Positions 24,246 to 32,691 of a stretch of DNA of 32,742 nt are shown piece after piece. The DNA lies in contig CATXJW010000024.1 of the NCBI GenBank assembly GCA_958370325.1, positions 1 to 32,742 on the forward strand. The letters run 5' to 3'. The notes under the pieces are model-generated. The model was not told where the DNA came from and did not search any database. It worked only from the letters and a program-made list of their open reading frames with translations. Every line of letters starts with the position of its first letter. The first letter of the stretch is position 1. The DNA comes from an uncultured Collinsella sp. (GTDB taxonomy: Bacteria; Actinomycetota; Coriobacteriia; Coriobacteriales; Coriobacteriaceae). Position numbers and translations under genes: made by a program.

Positions 24246-25136
24246 ATGAGTGATTTTGTCCTGACCTGTGAATCCGCCGCCGATCGAACTCGGGAGTTCT
24301 TTGAATCGCGCAATATCCCTGTCGTGTGTTTTCATTACGAGATCGACGATGTTGTCTATACGGACGATCTGTATCAGTCGATTACGCCGGACGAGTTTTT
24401 TGCCCAGATTGCCGCAGGCGCCATGCCCAAGACGTCTCAGGTGAGCGTGGGTGAGTACGAGGAGTTTTGGGAGCCGCTTGTTGCCGAGGGTAAAGACGTG
24501 CTGCACCTGGCGTTGTCGTCGGGTATTTCGGGCACGTATGGATCGGCCTGCGTTGCGGCACAGATGCTTGCGGATCGCTATCCCCAGGGCGGCAAGGTGC
24601 GCGTCATCGATTCGCTGGCGGCGTCTTCGGGCTTTGGCCTGCTGGCGGAATGTGCCGCCGACGTGCGCGATAGCGGGGCTTCACTCGACGAGACGGCTGC
24701 CTGGATCGAGGAGCACAAGCTCAACCTGCACCACTGGTTCTTCTCGACCGATCTGTCGAGCTACCTGCGCGGCGGTCGCATTTCGGCTGCGAGCGCGATC
24801 ATCGGCACGGCGCTTAAGATTTGCCCGCTTATGACGGTCGATTGCGAAGGTGGGCTGTCGCCACGTGAGAAGATTCGCACTAAGAAGCGCGCGATTTCCG
24901 AGATGGCTAAGACCATGATGGCACACGTGCAGGACGGTGCGGATTATTCGGGTAAGTGCGTCATGTCGCACTCGGCGTGCCGCGAGGATGCCGAGGCAGT
25001 TGCGGCGCTGATCGAGGAACGGATTCCGCAGCTTAAAGGCAAGATTGAGATCAATAACATCGGTACTCTGATCGGTTCGCATACCGGACCTGGTACGGTG
25101 GCGCTCTTCTTTATGGGCGACAAGCGCGTGGATTAG
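24246..25136 (+). CDS. DegV-family fatty-acid-binding protein
   Basis: A 296-residue DegV (FakB-like) protein. The family binds a fatty acid and presents it to the FakA kinase for phosphorylation, feeding phospholipid synthesis. Visible features are the N-terminal FVLTCESAADRT, SQVSVGEYEEFW, LSSGISGTYGSA (the ligand-headgroup S-x-SGxSGTY region), VIDSLAASSGFGLL, YLRGGRISAASAIIG with KICPLMTVDCEG, and the C-terminal GSHTGPGTVALFFMG, all in family order. The ATG at 24246 has AAGGAG 6 nt upstream; the ATG at 24228 lies before that site. No fakA is nearby. A bidirectional terminator follows at 25178-25205. Confidence 0.92.
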   Translation: MSDFVLTCESAADRTREFFESRNIPVVCFHYEIDDVVYTDDLYQSITPDEFFAQIAAGAMPKTSQVSVGEYEEFWEPLVAEGKDVLHLALSSGISGTYGSACVAAQMLADRYPQGGKVRVIDSLAASSGFGLLAECAADVRDSGASLDETAAWIEEHKLNLHHWFFSTDLSSYLRGGRISAASAIIGTALKICPLMTVDCEGGLSPREKIRTKKRAISEMAKTMMAHVQDGADYSGKCVMSHSACREDAEAVAALIEERIPQLKGKIEINNIGTLIGSHTGPGTVALFFMGDKRVD

Positions 25137-25177
25137 TTTGCCCCATCACATCGCTGCATGATTGCTCAAACGAAAAC

Positions 25178-25205
25178 GGCCCGCCTCACGTTTGTGGGGC
25201 GGGCC
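25178..25205. terminator. Bidirectional terminator between convergent genes
   Basis: A 12-bp stem (GGCCCGCCTCAC with GTGGGGCGGGCC, one G-U pair) closes a 4-nt loop. Plus-strand flanks are CGAAAAC before and TTGCTGTT after, so it can serve both degV and the convergent gene at 25218. Confidence 0.85.
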
Positions 25206-25217
25206 TTGCTGTTGGGG

Positions 25218-26309
25218 TTAGCGTTTCTTTCCGCGGAAGAAGAAGCCGTGCAGTGACGGCTTGAGGCCGCGGTTGGCGCGACGCTCCTCGACGCGCTCGT
25301 GGATCGAGGCGACGCGCTCGATGACCTCGTCGGGAATCGGCACGTCGGGATTCATGTTCTCGACCTGACTGACCTCGGCGGCGGCGACCTGGTCGATAAT
25401 GGGCACATCGTCGTGCGAGATGACGGGCGTGGCGTCTTCTTTCATCTTGCGGTAGCGCTGCATCATGTCGGTCTGCAGCTGCTGGGCCGAAGGCGGTGTC
25501 CAGATGATGGCGTTGGCGCCGGCGGCGATGGTCTCGCGGATGCTCTCGGGTGTTTTGCCGCCCGGTGCGATGAGCGGCAGGTTGGGATAGCGCCCGCGCA
25601 GTTCACGCAGAACCTGCGGCGTGTTCTTGCCGGCCGCGATGTTGAGGATCTTGGCTCCGGCGCGCACCTTGGCATGCGCATCATCGTCGCAACGTACGAC
25701 CGTGGCGATGACGGGGATGTCGGCGATGTTGGTGATGTGCTCGACCATCTCGGCAGTGGCGGGGGAGTTGACCACGCAGCCCGCCGCGCCCTGCATCTCG
25801 GAGACGGCTGCCATCTGTACGGAGCGCTTACCGGTCGTAGTCCCGCCGCCCACGCCAACAAAGACCGGGCACTCGGCGACGGTCAACAGCGCCTGCGTAA
25901 TGGCCGGCTGCGGCGTGAAGGGGTAAACGGCAAACACGGCATCGGCATTGGAGTTGCGGATGACCGCGACGTCGGTGGTGTAGATAAGCGACTTGATGCG
26001 ACGACCGAAGAGCGTAAAGCCGCTGGCCTCCTCGATCTCGTCGGGCATGCGGAGGGCCGCCTTGCGAAGGCGTCCATCGATGGGCAACGGCTCCATTGGA
26101 AGCAGTCCGTTGGGGGTCACGGCTACCTGGGGCTCGGTGAACTCGTCTGCGAGCTCGACCTCGGAAAAATCGACCGAGGCGACGATGTCCTCGTGGACCT
26201 CGGCGGGAACATCGATGGGGGCTTGGTCGTTTGCCGTGGCCGGCGTATCGAAGGAGCTGGTACCGACGAAGGCGTCGACGCGCTCATTTAGGTCGTTGAG
26301 GGTATCCAT
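25218..26309 (-). CDS. TIM-barrel-like protein of unknown function
   Basis: A 363-residue protein. Residues about 1-75 are acidic and probably disordered. Residues about 80-295 alternate strands and helices as in a TIM barrel: VAVIRNSNADAVFAVYPF, CPVFVGVGGGTTTGKRSVQM, GCVVNSPATAEMVEHI, IPVIATVVR, AKILNIAAGKNT, LPLIAPGGKTPESI and ANAIIWTPPS. The GGG and APGGK-type loops resemble phosphate-binding loops of ribulose-phosphate-type barrels. The C terminus is charged and ends FFFRGKKR. The ribosome site is weak. No family name can be given with confidence; a nucleotide- or phosphate-binding enzyme is possible. It is convergent with degV and shares the terminator at 25178-25205. Confidence 0.8.
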   Translation of the reverse strand: MDTLNDLNERVDAFVGTSSFDTPATANDQAPIDVPAEVHEDIVASVDFSEVELADEFTEPQVAVTPNGLLPMEPLPIDGRLRKAALRMPDEIEEASGFTLFGRRIKSLIYTTDVAVIRNSNADAVFAVYPFTPQPAITQALLTVAECPVFVGVGGGTTTGKRSVQMAAVSEMQGAAGCVVNSPATAEMVEHITNIADIPVIATVVRCDDDAHAKVRAGAKILNIAAGKNTPQVLRELRGRYPNLPLIAPGGKTPESIRETIAAGANAIIWTPPSAQQLQTDMMQRYRKMKEDATPVISHDDVPIIDQVAAAEVSQVENMNPDVPIPDEVIERVASIHERVEERRANRGLKPSLHGFFFRGKKR

Positions 26310-26500
26310 GGGGGCTCGATTCTATGCGATGGTGGCCGGAGAGGTGTCGGCAGCGTTGTGCTGACTAAATCGTTTGACGAGTTGATTTTTCCCCGCCGCG
26401 CCATCCGTTAGACCGAAGGGCCGGCGAACGTGAAGGAGCTGTGGTGGCGGGTATTGAGGTGCTATCTTGAATGTCCCGTTTAAAAGAGAGGTGACGCGGT

Positions 26501-26671
26501 ATGGAATTCACAGCAATGTTGGGCTCGATTGGCCTGTGTGTGGGCGCAATCGTTGCCGCCGCGGTCATCTACTTGGTGGTCACGGCCATTAAGGGCAAAA
26601 GGGCCGAACGCAAGGAGCGCGCGATGCTTAAACAGCATCGCGACCAGCAGGGCAAACGCGCACGGAGTTAG
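26501..26671 (+). CDS. Small single-pass membrane protein
   Basis: A 56-residue protein with one predicted membrane helix (about 8-29, containing GLCVGAIVAAAVIYLVV) and a strongly basic cytoplasmic tail (KGKRAERKERAML to GKRARS). The ATG is supported by GAGAGG upstream at about 9 nt. It is convergent with the RNA methyltransferase gene (stop at 26696) and divergent from the TIM-barrel-like gene. A small envelope or partner protein is likely; the role is unknown. The reading frame could be chance, but the clean helix, the basic tail and the ribosome site argue for a gene. Confidence 0.65.
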   Translation: MEFTAMLGSIGLCVGAIVAAAVIYLVVTAIKGKRAERKERAMLKQHRDQQGKRARS

Positions 26672-26695
26672 CTTGTTGAGTTTTGGATCCGTGCG

Positions 26696-27799
26696 CTAGC
26701 TGCGTTTTCGGATCAGGGCAATGTAGAAGCCCTCAAATTCGCGGCTGGGCGGAATGGTGAGCGTGCCGGGCAGGCCGTTGGCGATGGCCGATACCTGACC
26801 CGCGGCAATGGCCTCGGTCAGGGCGTTGGACTCGATGCGCGGCTCCTCGCCAGCTTCCTGGGCGCGGCGTGCCTCACTTTCGCTTGGCGTGCCGTCGAGG
26901 GGGATGAGCTCGCAGTCCATATGCTTGTCGAGGGCCTCTTGCAGGGCGTCCTCGTTTTCCTGCGGCAAGATCGAACAAGTCGAATAGACGAGCGTGCCGC
27001 CCGGTTTGAGGGCTCCCATGGCGCGGTCCAGAAGCGCACGCTGCGAGCGGGCGCATTTGACGAGCAGCTGCTCGGTCAGGCCGCGCAGGCTTTTCTCGTT
27101 GCCGCTGATAACGGTGCCCGTGCCGGTGCAGGGAGCATCGAGCAGGATGCGGTCAAAGCGGAAGAACTCGTCGAGCTCGCGTGCGTCGGTGCGCATGACG
27201 GACACGTTTTTTGCGCCTTGGCGGTGGAGGTTGGCTTCGAGCTTCTCGGCGCGGGGAATGCTCATCTCGCAGGCGGTAAGGTGCGCCTGCCCCTGCGTGA
27301 GGGCGGCGATCTGCGTCGTCTTGCCGCCAGGGGCTGCGCACATGTCCAGGATGTCCTCGCCTGCCTGAGCGCCCAGGACCAGCGGCGGCATCATGGACGA
27401 CAGGCTCTGCAGGTAGATTTTGCCGTCGCGGTAGATGTCGAGATCCCACAGATCGGAAACCTGGGCCTCGGGCAGGATGAAGGCGTCTGGGTACCAGGTG
27501 ACGGGGTTGTGGGCGATGTCGGCGGCATCGAGCGCCGCAGCGATGTCCTCGGCGGTTGCCTTGAGCGTGTTGACGCGCAGCGTGACCGGGCGTGTGGCCG
27601 CGGCGCCGAAGCCCTCGATCATGAGCTCGGCATCGGCGGGCGCATAGGCGCCGGCGACCGTGTCGACCATAAAGCGCGGCAGGTCGGCGGCGGAGTGTTG
27701 GGCGGCAAGCTGGTCGGAAAGCTCGGTAGCAGCAAACTGCCTGAGCTTGAGCTCGGGCTTAACCTGCTTTTTCTGCTTACGACGACGCGGCTTGGACAT
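26696..27799 (-). CDS. RNA m5C methyltransferase (NOL1/NOP2/Sun, RsmF/RsmB-like)
   Basis: A 367-residue SAM-dependent RNA cytosine-5 methyltransferase. A basic N-terminal tail (KPRRRKQKKQVK) is followed by an N1-like region with TRPVTLRVNTLKA, the SAM loop DMCAAPGGKTTQIAAL (about 150-165), the catalytic DAPCTGTG (about 220) and the release cysteine in VYSTCSILPQEN. Both family cysteines are present. The C terminus, GFYIALIRKRS, is typical. It lacks the long C-terminal PUA-type part of full-length RsmF. AAGGA lies 8 nt upstream of the ATG. It starts 36 bp after the MetRS-like gene on the same strand, so the two are probably co-transcribed. The rRNA target base cannot be told from sequence alone. 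Confidence 0.92.
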   Translation of the reverse strand: MSKPRRRKQKKQVKPELKLRQFAATELSDQLAAQHSAADLPRFMVDTVAGAYAPADAELMIEGFGAAATRPVTLRVNTLKATAEDIAAALDAADIAHNPVTWYPDAFILPEAQVSDLWDLDIYRDGKIYLQSLSSMMPPLVLGAQAGEDILDMCAAPGGKTTQIAALTQGQAHLTACEMSIPRAEKLEANLHRQGAKNVSVMRTDARELDEFFRFDRILLDAPCTGTGTVISGNEKSLRGLTEQLLVKCARSQRALLDRAMGALKPGGTLVYSTCSILPQENEDALQEALDKHMDCELIPLDGTPSESEARRAQEAGEEPRIESNALTEAIAAGQVSAIANGLPGTLTIPPSREFEGFYIALIRKRS

Positions 27800-27835
27800 C
27801 CGTCTTTCCTTCCCATTCCATTACATGTCGAGTGT

Positions 27836-29986
27836 TTAGTACTGGCTCTCGTGCTTGCTGAAGAAGTCGAAGCGCGGGGGCAGCGGCTTTACGCGGTGCT
27901 CGCCGGGCTTCTCGCCCAGGCTCTCCACAAACTCATCCGTGGAGGCGAAGATGTTATCCCAGCTAAAGAAGGCGACCGGGTCGATGCCGAAGTACTCACA
28001 GATGAGCTCGCAGCCGGCCGGGACGATGCCGTGCATCAGGACGGTCGCCACGCGCAGCTCGGTAAAGGCGTCGACGAGAGCCTGCGTCATTGCGGCGTTT
28101 GCCTCGTTACCCTCGAGCTTGTTGGCGGCCTTGGAAGCGTCGCTCCAGCGCTTGTTGGCGGCACGCAGGTAGTCGTCGCACACGGCAAGCGCGCGGTGCG
28201 TCTCGAACTTGTACATGGCCTGCTCAAAGGCGAGGGCTGCCTGCTCGGCGGCCTCGACCACGGTGTCAGAAGCTGCGCCAGCGGGGATGCAGCCGTTGCG
28301 ATAGGGGCTTTCGTCGCCCTCCTTGACGGCGACGCCGTAGAAGCAGCTGCGGGCCAGGCGGTTGAACACGCCGGTCAAAAGGGCGCTCTCCTTAAGGGCC
28401 GGATCGATGACGCGCTTGTCGTCGCAGGCGCGCACCTCGTTGCCGTCCTTGTCCTTGCCGGTCACGCGGGTGTCGTATGCCTTGGGGCTAAAGCTCACCG
28501 GCTTTTCGGACAGGCCGAGCGACAGCCAGTGCGCGCGCATCTGCTCGCAGGTGTAGTGGTTGAGCAGGTCGTCTGCCGGCGGGGGAGGCGTCTGCGAGGA
28601 CGAGCTGGCCTTTTTGCCCATGTAGAGCAGGTGGTAGCAGGCGCTGACGGTGCTCTGCGTGAGGCCCCAGCCCAGGGCCTCCCACATGGCGGTCTGCGCG
28701 ATGCAGTAGAAGTAGATGTTGTCCTGACCGATAAACTGGTAGATCTGTGCGTCGTCCGAGCACCACCAGTCGCGCCAGTCGAGCGAGCTGTGCTGGTAGG
28801 TGGGCGCGGGCACCTGCGTGGAGTCGGCAGCGGGCTCGCCCATGAGGACGGCGTCTTGGGCGGCGACGCCCTCGGTCACGCCGGCGGCCTTAGCATCGCG
28901 CGCGAGCACGGTACGCGTATAGCTGATGGGCGCCCACAGGCTCTCGGGCCAGCACCAGCAGGTGACGTCCGAGACGCTATCGACCTCGGGCACCGGAACG
29001 CCCCAGTCGATGTTGCCGGTGATGCGGAAGGGCACGAGTGCCTTGCCGCTGCGGAAGCGCACGCCACCGTTGGCGAGCACCGCGTGGGCGTCGTCGCGCT
29101 CCTTCCAGCTGGGGAAGGTGACGGTAAAGCTGCTCTTGTTGCCCTCGGGCTCCAGCACGGTGTGCTCGGGGAGCTGGTCCTCGACGGTATCGAAGGCCTC
29201 GCGGAACTTGTTCTGGATGTAGAGCTGAGCCGGCAGCAGCCACTCCTCCATGGTCTTGGAGACCACGGAGCGAACCTGCGGGTTCTGGGCGAGCTTGGCG
29301 GTGTAGGTCTTCATAAAGTCGAGGTAGGCCGGCAGGTCAAAGTAGAGATTGTCGACCGGGCGCAGCTCGGGCACCTCGCCGGTGAGCTGGCTCTTGGGCG
29401 CGATGAGCTCCTCGGGCTCAAACTGGTGGCCCAGATCGCACTCGTCGGCATAAGCCTTCTCGGACTTGCAGCCCTGGATGGGGCAGCGGCCGATGACCTG
29501 GCGGCCGTTGAGGAACGTGCCGGCCTTGGCATCGTAGAACTGCAGCGTGGAGCGCTTGGAGATGGTGCCCTGCTCGTGCAGGCGCTCGATAATCTCGGCA
29601 GTCACCTCGTTGTGGATCTGGGCCGCCGGCTCAAGGCCCGAGCCGCCGTAGATATCGCAGCTGATGTTGTAGTTGTTGAGGGTCGCGGCCTGGCGGGAGT
29701 GATTGGACTCGACATACTCGCCGATGGACTTGTCGTAGCCCTCGTTCTCCTTGAGCTTGCGGTAGCTCTCCATGATGGGCGAACCGTAGCAGTCGGTGCC
29801 CGAGGTGAAGATGACGTTTTCGCGGCCCAGGCGGTCGCGCAGGAAGCGGGCGAAGAAGTCGGCCGGGACAAAGACGCCGCCAACGTGGCCAAAGTGAAGG
29901 CCCTTGTTGCCGTAGGGCTCGCCGGCGGTAACGATGGCGCGGCGCGGCCAGCTGGGACGGTCGTTCATGGAGTATTTGGATGCCAT
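27836..29986 (-). CDS. Methionyl-tRNA synthetase-like class I protein without recognisable KMSKS
   Basis: A 716-residue class I tRNA-synthetase-like protein of MetRS type. The HIGH motif is HFGHVGG (about 31-37). A zinc-knuckle-like segment, CPIQGCKSEKAYADECDLGH, lies where MetRS has its connective domain. GNIDWGVPVP, FIGQDNIYFYCIAQTAMW and a helical C-terminal anticodon region (about 560-690) match the family. Where KMSKSxGN is expected, it reads MGKKASSSSQTPPPP (from about 455). The lysines and serines may do part of the job, but the motif is altered. The ATG at 29986 has AAGGAG just upstream. It may be a divergent functional MetRS or a paralogue with another role; whether a normal metG exists elsewhere in the genome decides this. 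Confidence 0.85.
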   Translation of the reverse strand: MASKYSMNDRPSWPRRAIVTAGEPYGNKGLHFGHVGGVFVPADFFARFLRDRLGRENVIFTSGTDCYGSPIMESYRKLKENEGYDKSIGEYVESNHSRQAATLNNYNISCDIYGGSGLEPAAQIHNEVTAEIIERLHEQGTISKRSTLQFYDAKAGTFLNGRQVIGRCPIQGCKSEKAYADECDLGHQFEPEELIAPKSQLTGEVPELRPVDNLYFDLPAYLDFMKTYTAKLAQNPQVRSVVSKTMEEWLLPAQLYIQNKFREAFDTVEDQLPEHTVLEPEGNKSSFTVTFPSWKERDDAHAVLANGGVRFRSGKALVPFRITGNIDWGVPVPEVDSVSDVTCWCWPESLWAPISYTRTVLARDAKAAGVTEGVAAQDAVLMGEPAADSTQVPAPTYQHSSLDWRDWWCSDDAQIYQFIGQDNIYFYCIAQTAMWEALGWGLTQSTVSACYHLLYMGKKASSSSQTPPPPADDLLNHYTCEQMRAHWLSLGLSEKPVSFSPKAYDTRVTGKDKDGNEVRACDDKRVIDPALKESALLTGVFNRLARSCFYGVAVKEGDESPYRNGCIPAGAASDTVVEAAEQAALAFEQAMYKFETHRALAVCDDYLRAANKRWSDASKAANKLEGNEANAAMTQALVDAFTELRVATVLMHGIVPAGCELICEYFGIDPVAFFSWDNIFASTDEFVESLGEKPGEHRVKPLPPRFDFFSKHESQY

Positions 29987-30118
29987 GGGACTCCTTCGCA
30001 TATGGTGAGAGCGCGGCCGGGCGCGGGGCTCGGCGGCGCGGTGGTCAATTCGTGCATATCGTTCGACATTATCGCACATGCGGGCGGGTGCGTGGCAGGG
30101 GCGCTATCCTAAGATGCT

Positions 30119-30685
30119 ATGAATGAGATTTCCAACATACATGCGTTTGAGGACGAGGATTTTCTGCACGCCTGCTTTGTGTGGGGGATGGCCGTGATCG
30201 CGGTGTTTGCCGTGTGCCTGGTGCCGGTGTTTATGCTGCTGGGCGGGCCTGCGGACTTGGACGCGGCTGAGGCGGGCGGCTGGATGGCTGTCGTGGGCTG
30301 GATAGTCGGCTTGGCTGCGGTCTCAATGGCGTCGTTTGCCGTGCACGAGCTGGTACATGCGGCGTTTTTTAAGCTGCTGGCTCCTGCGGGCGTGCGCGTG
30401 ACCTTTGGGGCGAACCTCGAGACGGCGATGATCTATGCCTGCGCCGAGGGCGTTGTGTATTCGCGCCGGCGGTACATGGCGGTTTGCCTGGCGCCGACGG
30501 TTGTTGTGACGACAGCATTTGCCCTGGGGTTTGCGTTCTCGGACTATCCGCTGCTGTGCTACCTGGCGGCTGGTCTGCACTTGTCGGGCTGCGTGGGCGA
30601 TTGGTATTACGTGCGGACCATCCTGCGCGACCGCCGCATTGTCGCCTGCGAGGATACGTCCTTTGGCGTGCGCTTTTTTGGGTGA
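30119..30685 (+). CDS. DUF3267-type membrane zincin (putative metalloprotease)
   Basis: A 188-residue membrane protein with four hydrophobic segments (about 20-42, 54-78, 120-138, 143-160). The metal motif HELVH (76-80) lies at the end of segment two. A later H-x-x-GCVGD block (about 154-161) supplies a likely third ligand, as in DUF3267/M50-like proteins. It is therefore a candidate intramembrane or membrane-edge zinc peptidase; no substrate is known. The ribosome site is weak. It is divergent from the MetRS-like gene, and its stop lies 10 nt before the queH start, so it heads an operon with the queuosine genes by position only. Confidence 0.83.
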   Translation: MNEISNIHAFEDEDFLHACFVWGMAVIAVFAVCLVPVFMLLGGPADLDAAEAGGWMAVVGWIVGLAAVSMASFAVHELVHAAFFKLLAPAGVRVTFGANLETAMIYACAEGVVYSRRRYMAVCLAPTVVVTTAFALGFAFSDYPLLCYLAAGLHLSGCVGDWYYVRTILRDRRIVACEDTSFGVRFFG

Positions 30686-30695
30686 GGAGATGTCG

Positions 30696-31271
30696 ATGAA
30701 GTCGTTGTTGCTGCATGCGTGCTGCGCACCATGCTCGCTTGAGCCGGTTCGCCTGCTGCGCGAGGAGGGGTTTGAGCCCACGATTTGCTGGACCAACCCT
30801 AATATTCAACCTCACGATGAATGGCAGCGGCGTTTGGACGAGCTGCGCCGGTGGTGTGCCGATGGCGACATCGGGCTCATCGAGGCCGGGGAGGACCGCG
30901 AACGCTGGGAGGCCGGCGTGGCCCCGCTGGGCGCCGATCGAGCCCGTCGCTGCCGCGCGTGCTATGCGCTGCGTCTGGCCGAGGCGTGCCGTGTGGCCCA
31001 GGAGCGTGGGTTCGAATATGTGGGTACGACGCTCGCCGTCTCGCCGTATCAGCTGTTCGAGACCTGTAATGACGTGCTTGAGCGCTTGGCAGCGGCACAT
31101 GGGCTCACCCCGGTCATTCGCGATTTTCGCCCGTATTATCCCGAGGCCACGCGCCGTTCGCGCGAACTGGGCATGTATCGACAGAACTACTGCGGCTGCC
31201 GCTTTTCTGCTGTCGAGGCGGCCATGGACCGCGCTCGCATTCGCGACGAGCGCAAGGCTGCCAAAAAGTAG
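30696..31271 (+). CDS. queH: Epoxyqueuosine reductase QueH
   Basis: A 191-residue QueH (DUF208), the non-homologous replacement for QueG, which reduces epoxyqueuosine in tRNA to queuosine. Cysteine motifs for the iron-sulfur and metal sites are HACCAPCS (8-15), CRACYALR (about 90) and YCGCRFS (about 166). The start at 30696 is chosen because GAGGAG directly abuts an ATG at 30690 and gives correct spacing only for the second ATG. queA, which makes epoxyqueuosine, starts 64 nt downstream. The pairing confirms the assignment. Confidence 0.95.
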   Translation: MKSLLLHACCAPCSLEPVRLLREEGFEPTICWTNPNIQPHDEWQRRLDELRRWCADGDIGLIEAGEDRERWEAGVAPLGADRARRCRACYALRLAEACRVAQERGFEYVGTTLAVSPYQLFETCNDVLERLAAAHGLTPVIRDFRPYYPEATRRSRELGMYRQNYCGCRFSAVEAAMDRARIRDERKAAKK

Positions 31272-31335
31272 TTCGTTTGGGACGTCAGCCTGCTAGGATG
31301 TAGAGCGGACTTTAGCTATATAAGGAGTATCAGAC

Positions 31336-32553
31336 GTGTCTATGCGTACCGATGATTTTGACTACAACCTTCCTGAGGAACTGATTGCCCAGGCTCCTGC
31401 CGAGCCGCGCGACTCCTGCCGCCTGCTGGTGGTGGATCGCAAAGGCTCCCAGGCGGGGAAGCCGCTGGAGCACGGCGGTACTGTTGAGCACCGCATCTTC
31501 CGCGACATCATCGACTATATCGAGCCGGGCGACGTGCTCGTCATCAACCAGACGCGCGTGATGCCGGCCCGCCTGATCGGTCGCAAAGCCGGCTCGGGTG
31601 GCGTGGTCGAGACGCTGCTGCTCAAGCGCCGTGAGGATGTGGATCCGCTCGGCCATGTGTGGGAGTGCCTGGTCAAGCCGGGCAAGCGCCTGAAGCCCGG
31701 TGCTCAGATTGAGTATCGCGCCGGTGGCGCCCATGCGCCCGAGGGGGCTCCCGTGGTGCTGACGGCCGAGGTCGTCGACTTTGTCACCGATAGCCGCGGT
31801 GGCCGTCTGGTGCGCTTTGAGCCGGCCGGTTGCAATGCCGCCGGCGACCCGCGCACGCTCGACGAGGCCATCCATGCTGCCGGCCACGTGCCGCTGCCGC
31901 CCTACATTACCGATTACGAGGGCGATCCCGAGAAGTACCAGACCGTCTACGCCATGAAGGAGGAGCACTCGGCTGCCGCTCCCACGGCGGGTCTGCACTT
32001 TACGCCCGAGCTTATGGCTGCCATCGAGGCCAAGGGTGCCAAGTTTGCCGCCGTCGAACTCGAGGTGGGCATCGATACCTTCCGTCTGGTGGAGGAGGAC
32101 GATCCCACGCAGCATGTGATGCACACCGAGCGCTACCACGTGTCGCAGGAGGTTGTCGACGCCGTGCATAAGGCGAAGGCCGAGGGCCATCGTGTGATTG
32201 CTGTCGGTACCACGGCGGTGCGCTCGCTCGAGAGCGCGTTTGACGCTGATGCTCCGGTGTCCGATCCGGCTGTGACGGCGCGCTATTTTGAGGGCCGCGA
32301 GGACGGGGCCGATACGCTCGGCCGCGGTGACATCGTGGTGCGCGAGAACGCCACGACGCAGCTCTACCTCATGCCCGGCTCGACCTATCACGTGGTCGAC
32401 GCACTGATCACGAACTTCCACGTGCCGCGCTCCACGCTCATGATGCTCGTGAGCGCACTTGCCACCCGCGACCAGATCATGGATGCCTACGCCGCCGCCA
32501 TCGATGAGCGCTACCGCTTCTTCAGCTTTGGTGACGCGATGCTCATTTGTTAG
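31336..32553 (+). CDS. queA: S-adenosylmethionine:tRNA ribosyltransferase-isomerase QueA
   Basis: A 405-residue QueA, which transfers and rearranges the ribosyl group of SAM onto preQ1 in tRNA to give epoxyqueuosine. Family blocks are LPEELIAQAPAEPRDSCRLLVVDR, GDVLVINQTRVMPARL, the tRNA/SAM-site region GHVPLPPYI, EHSAAAPTAGLHFT, VELEVGIDTFRLV, MHTERYHV, GTTAVRSLES and NFHVPRSTLMMLVSA. It is somewhat longer than the usual 340-360 residues because of short insertions in the middle and near ALESAF-equivalent positions. The start is GTG at 31336, with AAGGAG 8 nt upstream; an ATG two codons later is too far from it. It forms an operon with queH. Confidence 0.95.
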   Translation: MSMRTDDFDYNLPEELIAQAPAEPRDSCRLLVVDRKGSQAGKPLEHGGTVEHRIFRDIIDYIEPGDVLVINQTRVMPARLIGRKAGSGGVVETLLLKRREDVDPLGHVWECLVKPGKRLKPGAQIEYRAGGAHAPEGAPVVLTAEVVDFVTDSRGGRLVRFEPAGCNAAGDPRTLDEAIHAAGHVPLPPYITDYEGDPEKYQTVYAMKEEHSAAAPTAGLHFTPELMAAIEAKGAKFAAVELEVGIDTFRLVEEDDPTQHVMHTERYHVSQEVVDAVHKAKAEGHRVIAVGTTAVRSLESAFDADAPVSDPAVTARYFEGREDGADTLGRGDIVVRENATTQLYLMPGSTYHVVDALITNFHVPRSTLMMLVSALATRDQIMDAYAAAIDERYRFFSFGDAMLIC

Positions 32554-32579
32554 TTACGCGGTTCTACGAACCGCGTAAC
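32553..32579 (+). repeat. Perfect hairpin overlapping the end of queA
   Basis: A 12-bp perfect stem (GTTACGCGGTTC with GAACCGCGTAAC) closes a 3-nt loop and starts at the last base of the queA stop codon. No T run follows, so it is not a classic terminator; it may protect the mRNA 3' end. Confidence 0.6.
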
Positions 32580-32592
32580 GGCTCGACGCTGC

Positions 32593-32691
32593 GCGGGCCG
32601 CATTTGGACAATCTGACGTTCAACTTCAAGGGCGCGACCAGAAGGTCAGCGCCCTTTCGTTTCACGTCACCTTGTCTCAAATGCGGCCCGC
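32593..32691. repeat. Nested long inverted repeat after queA
   Basis: Outer arms (32593-32611 and 32672-32691, GCGGGCCGCATTTG core) pair over about 19 bp with one indel. They enclose the hairpin at 32628-32657. The remaining bases to the window end show no gene. It may be a terminator complex or a small palindromic repeat element. Confidence 0.65.
32628..32657 (+). terminator. Terminator of the queH-queA operon
   Basis: A stem of AAGGGCGCGACC with GGTC-A-GCGCCCTT (one bulged A) closes an AGAA loop and is followed by TTCGTTT. It lies inside the larger inverted repeat. Confidence 0.7.

Noticed and set aside
26921..30112. A 1063-codon open frame on the plus strand
   Set aside because: It is antisense to the RNA methyltransferase and MetRS-like genes. 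High-GC coding strands often leave such frames open; the motifs lie on the minus strand.
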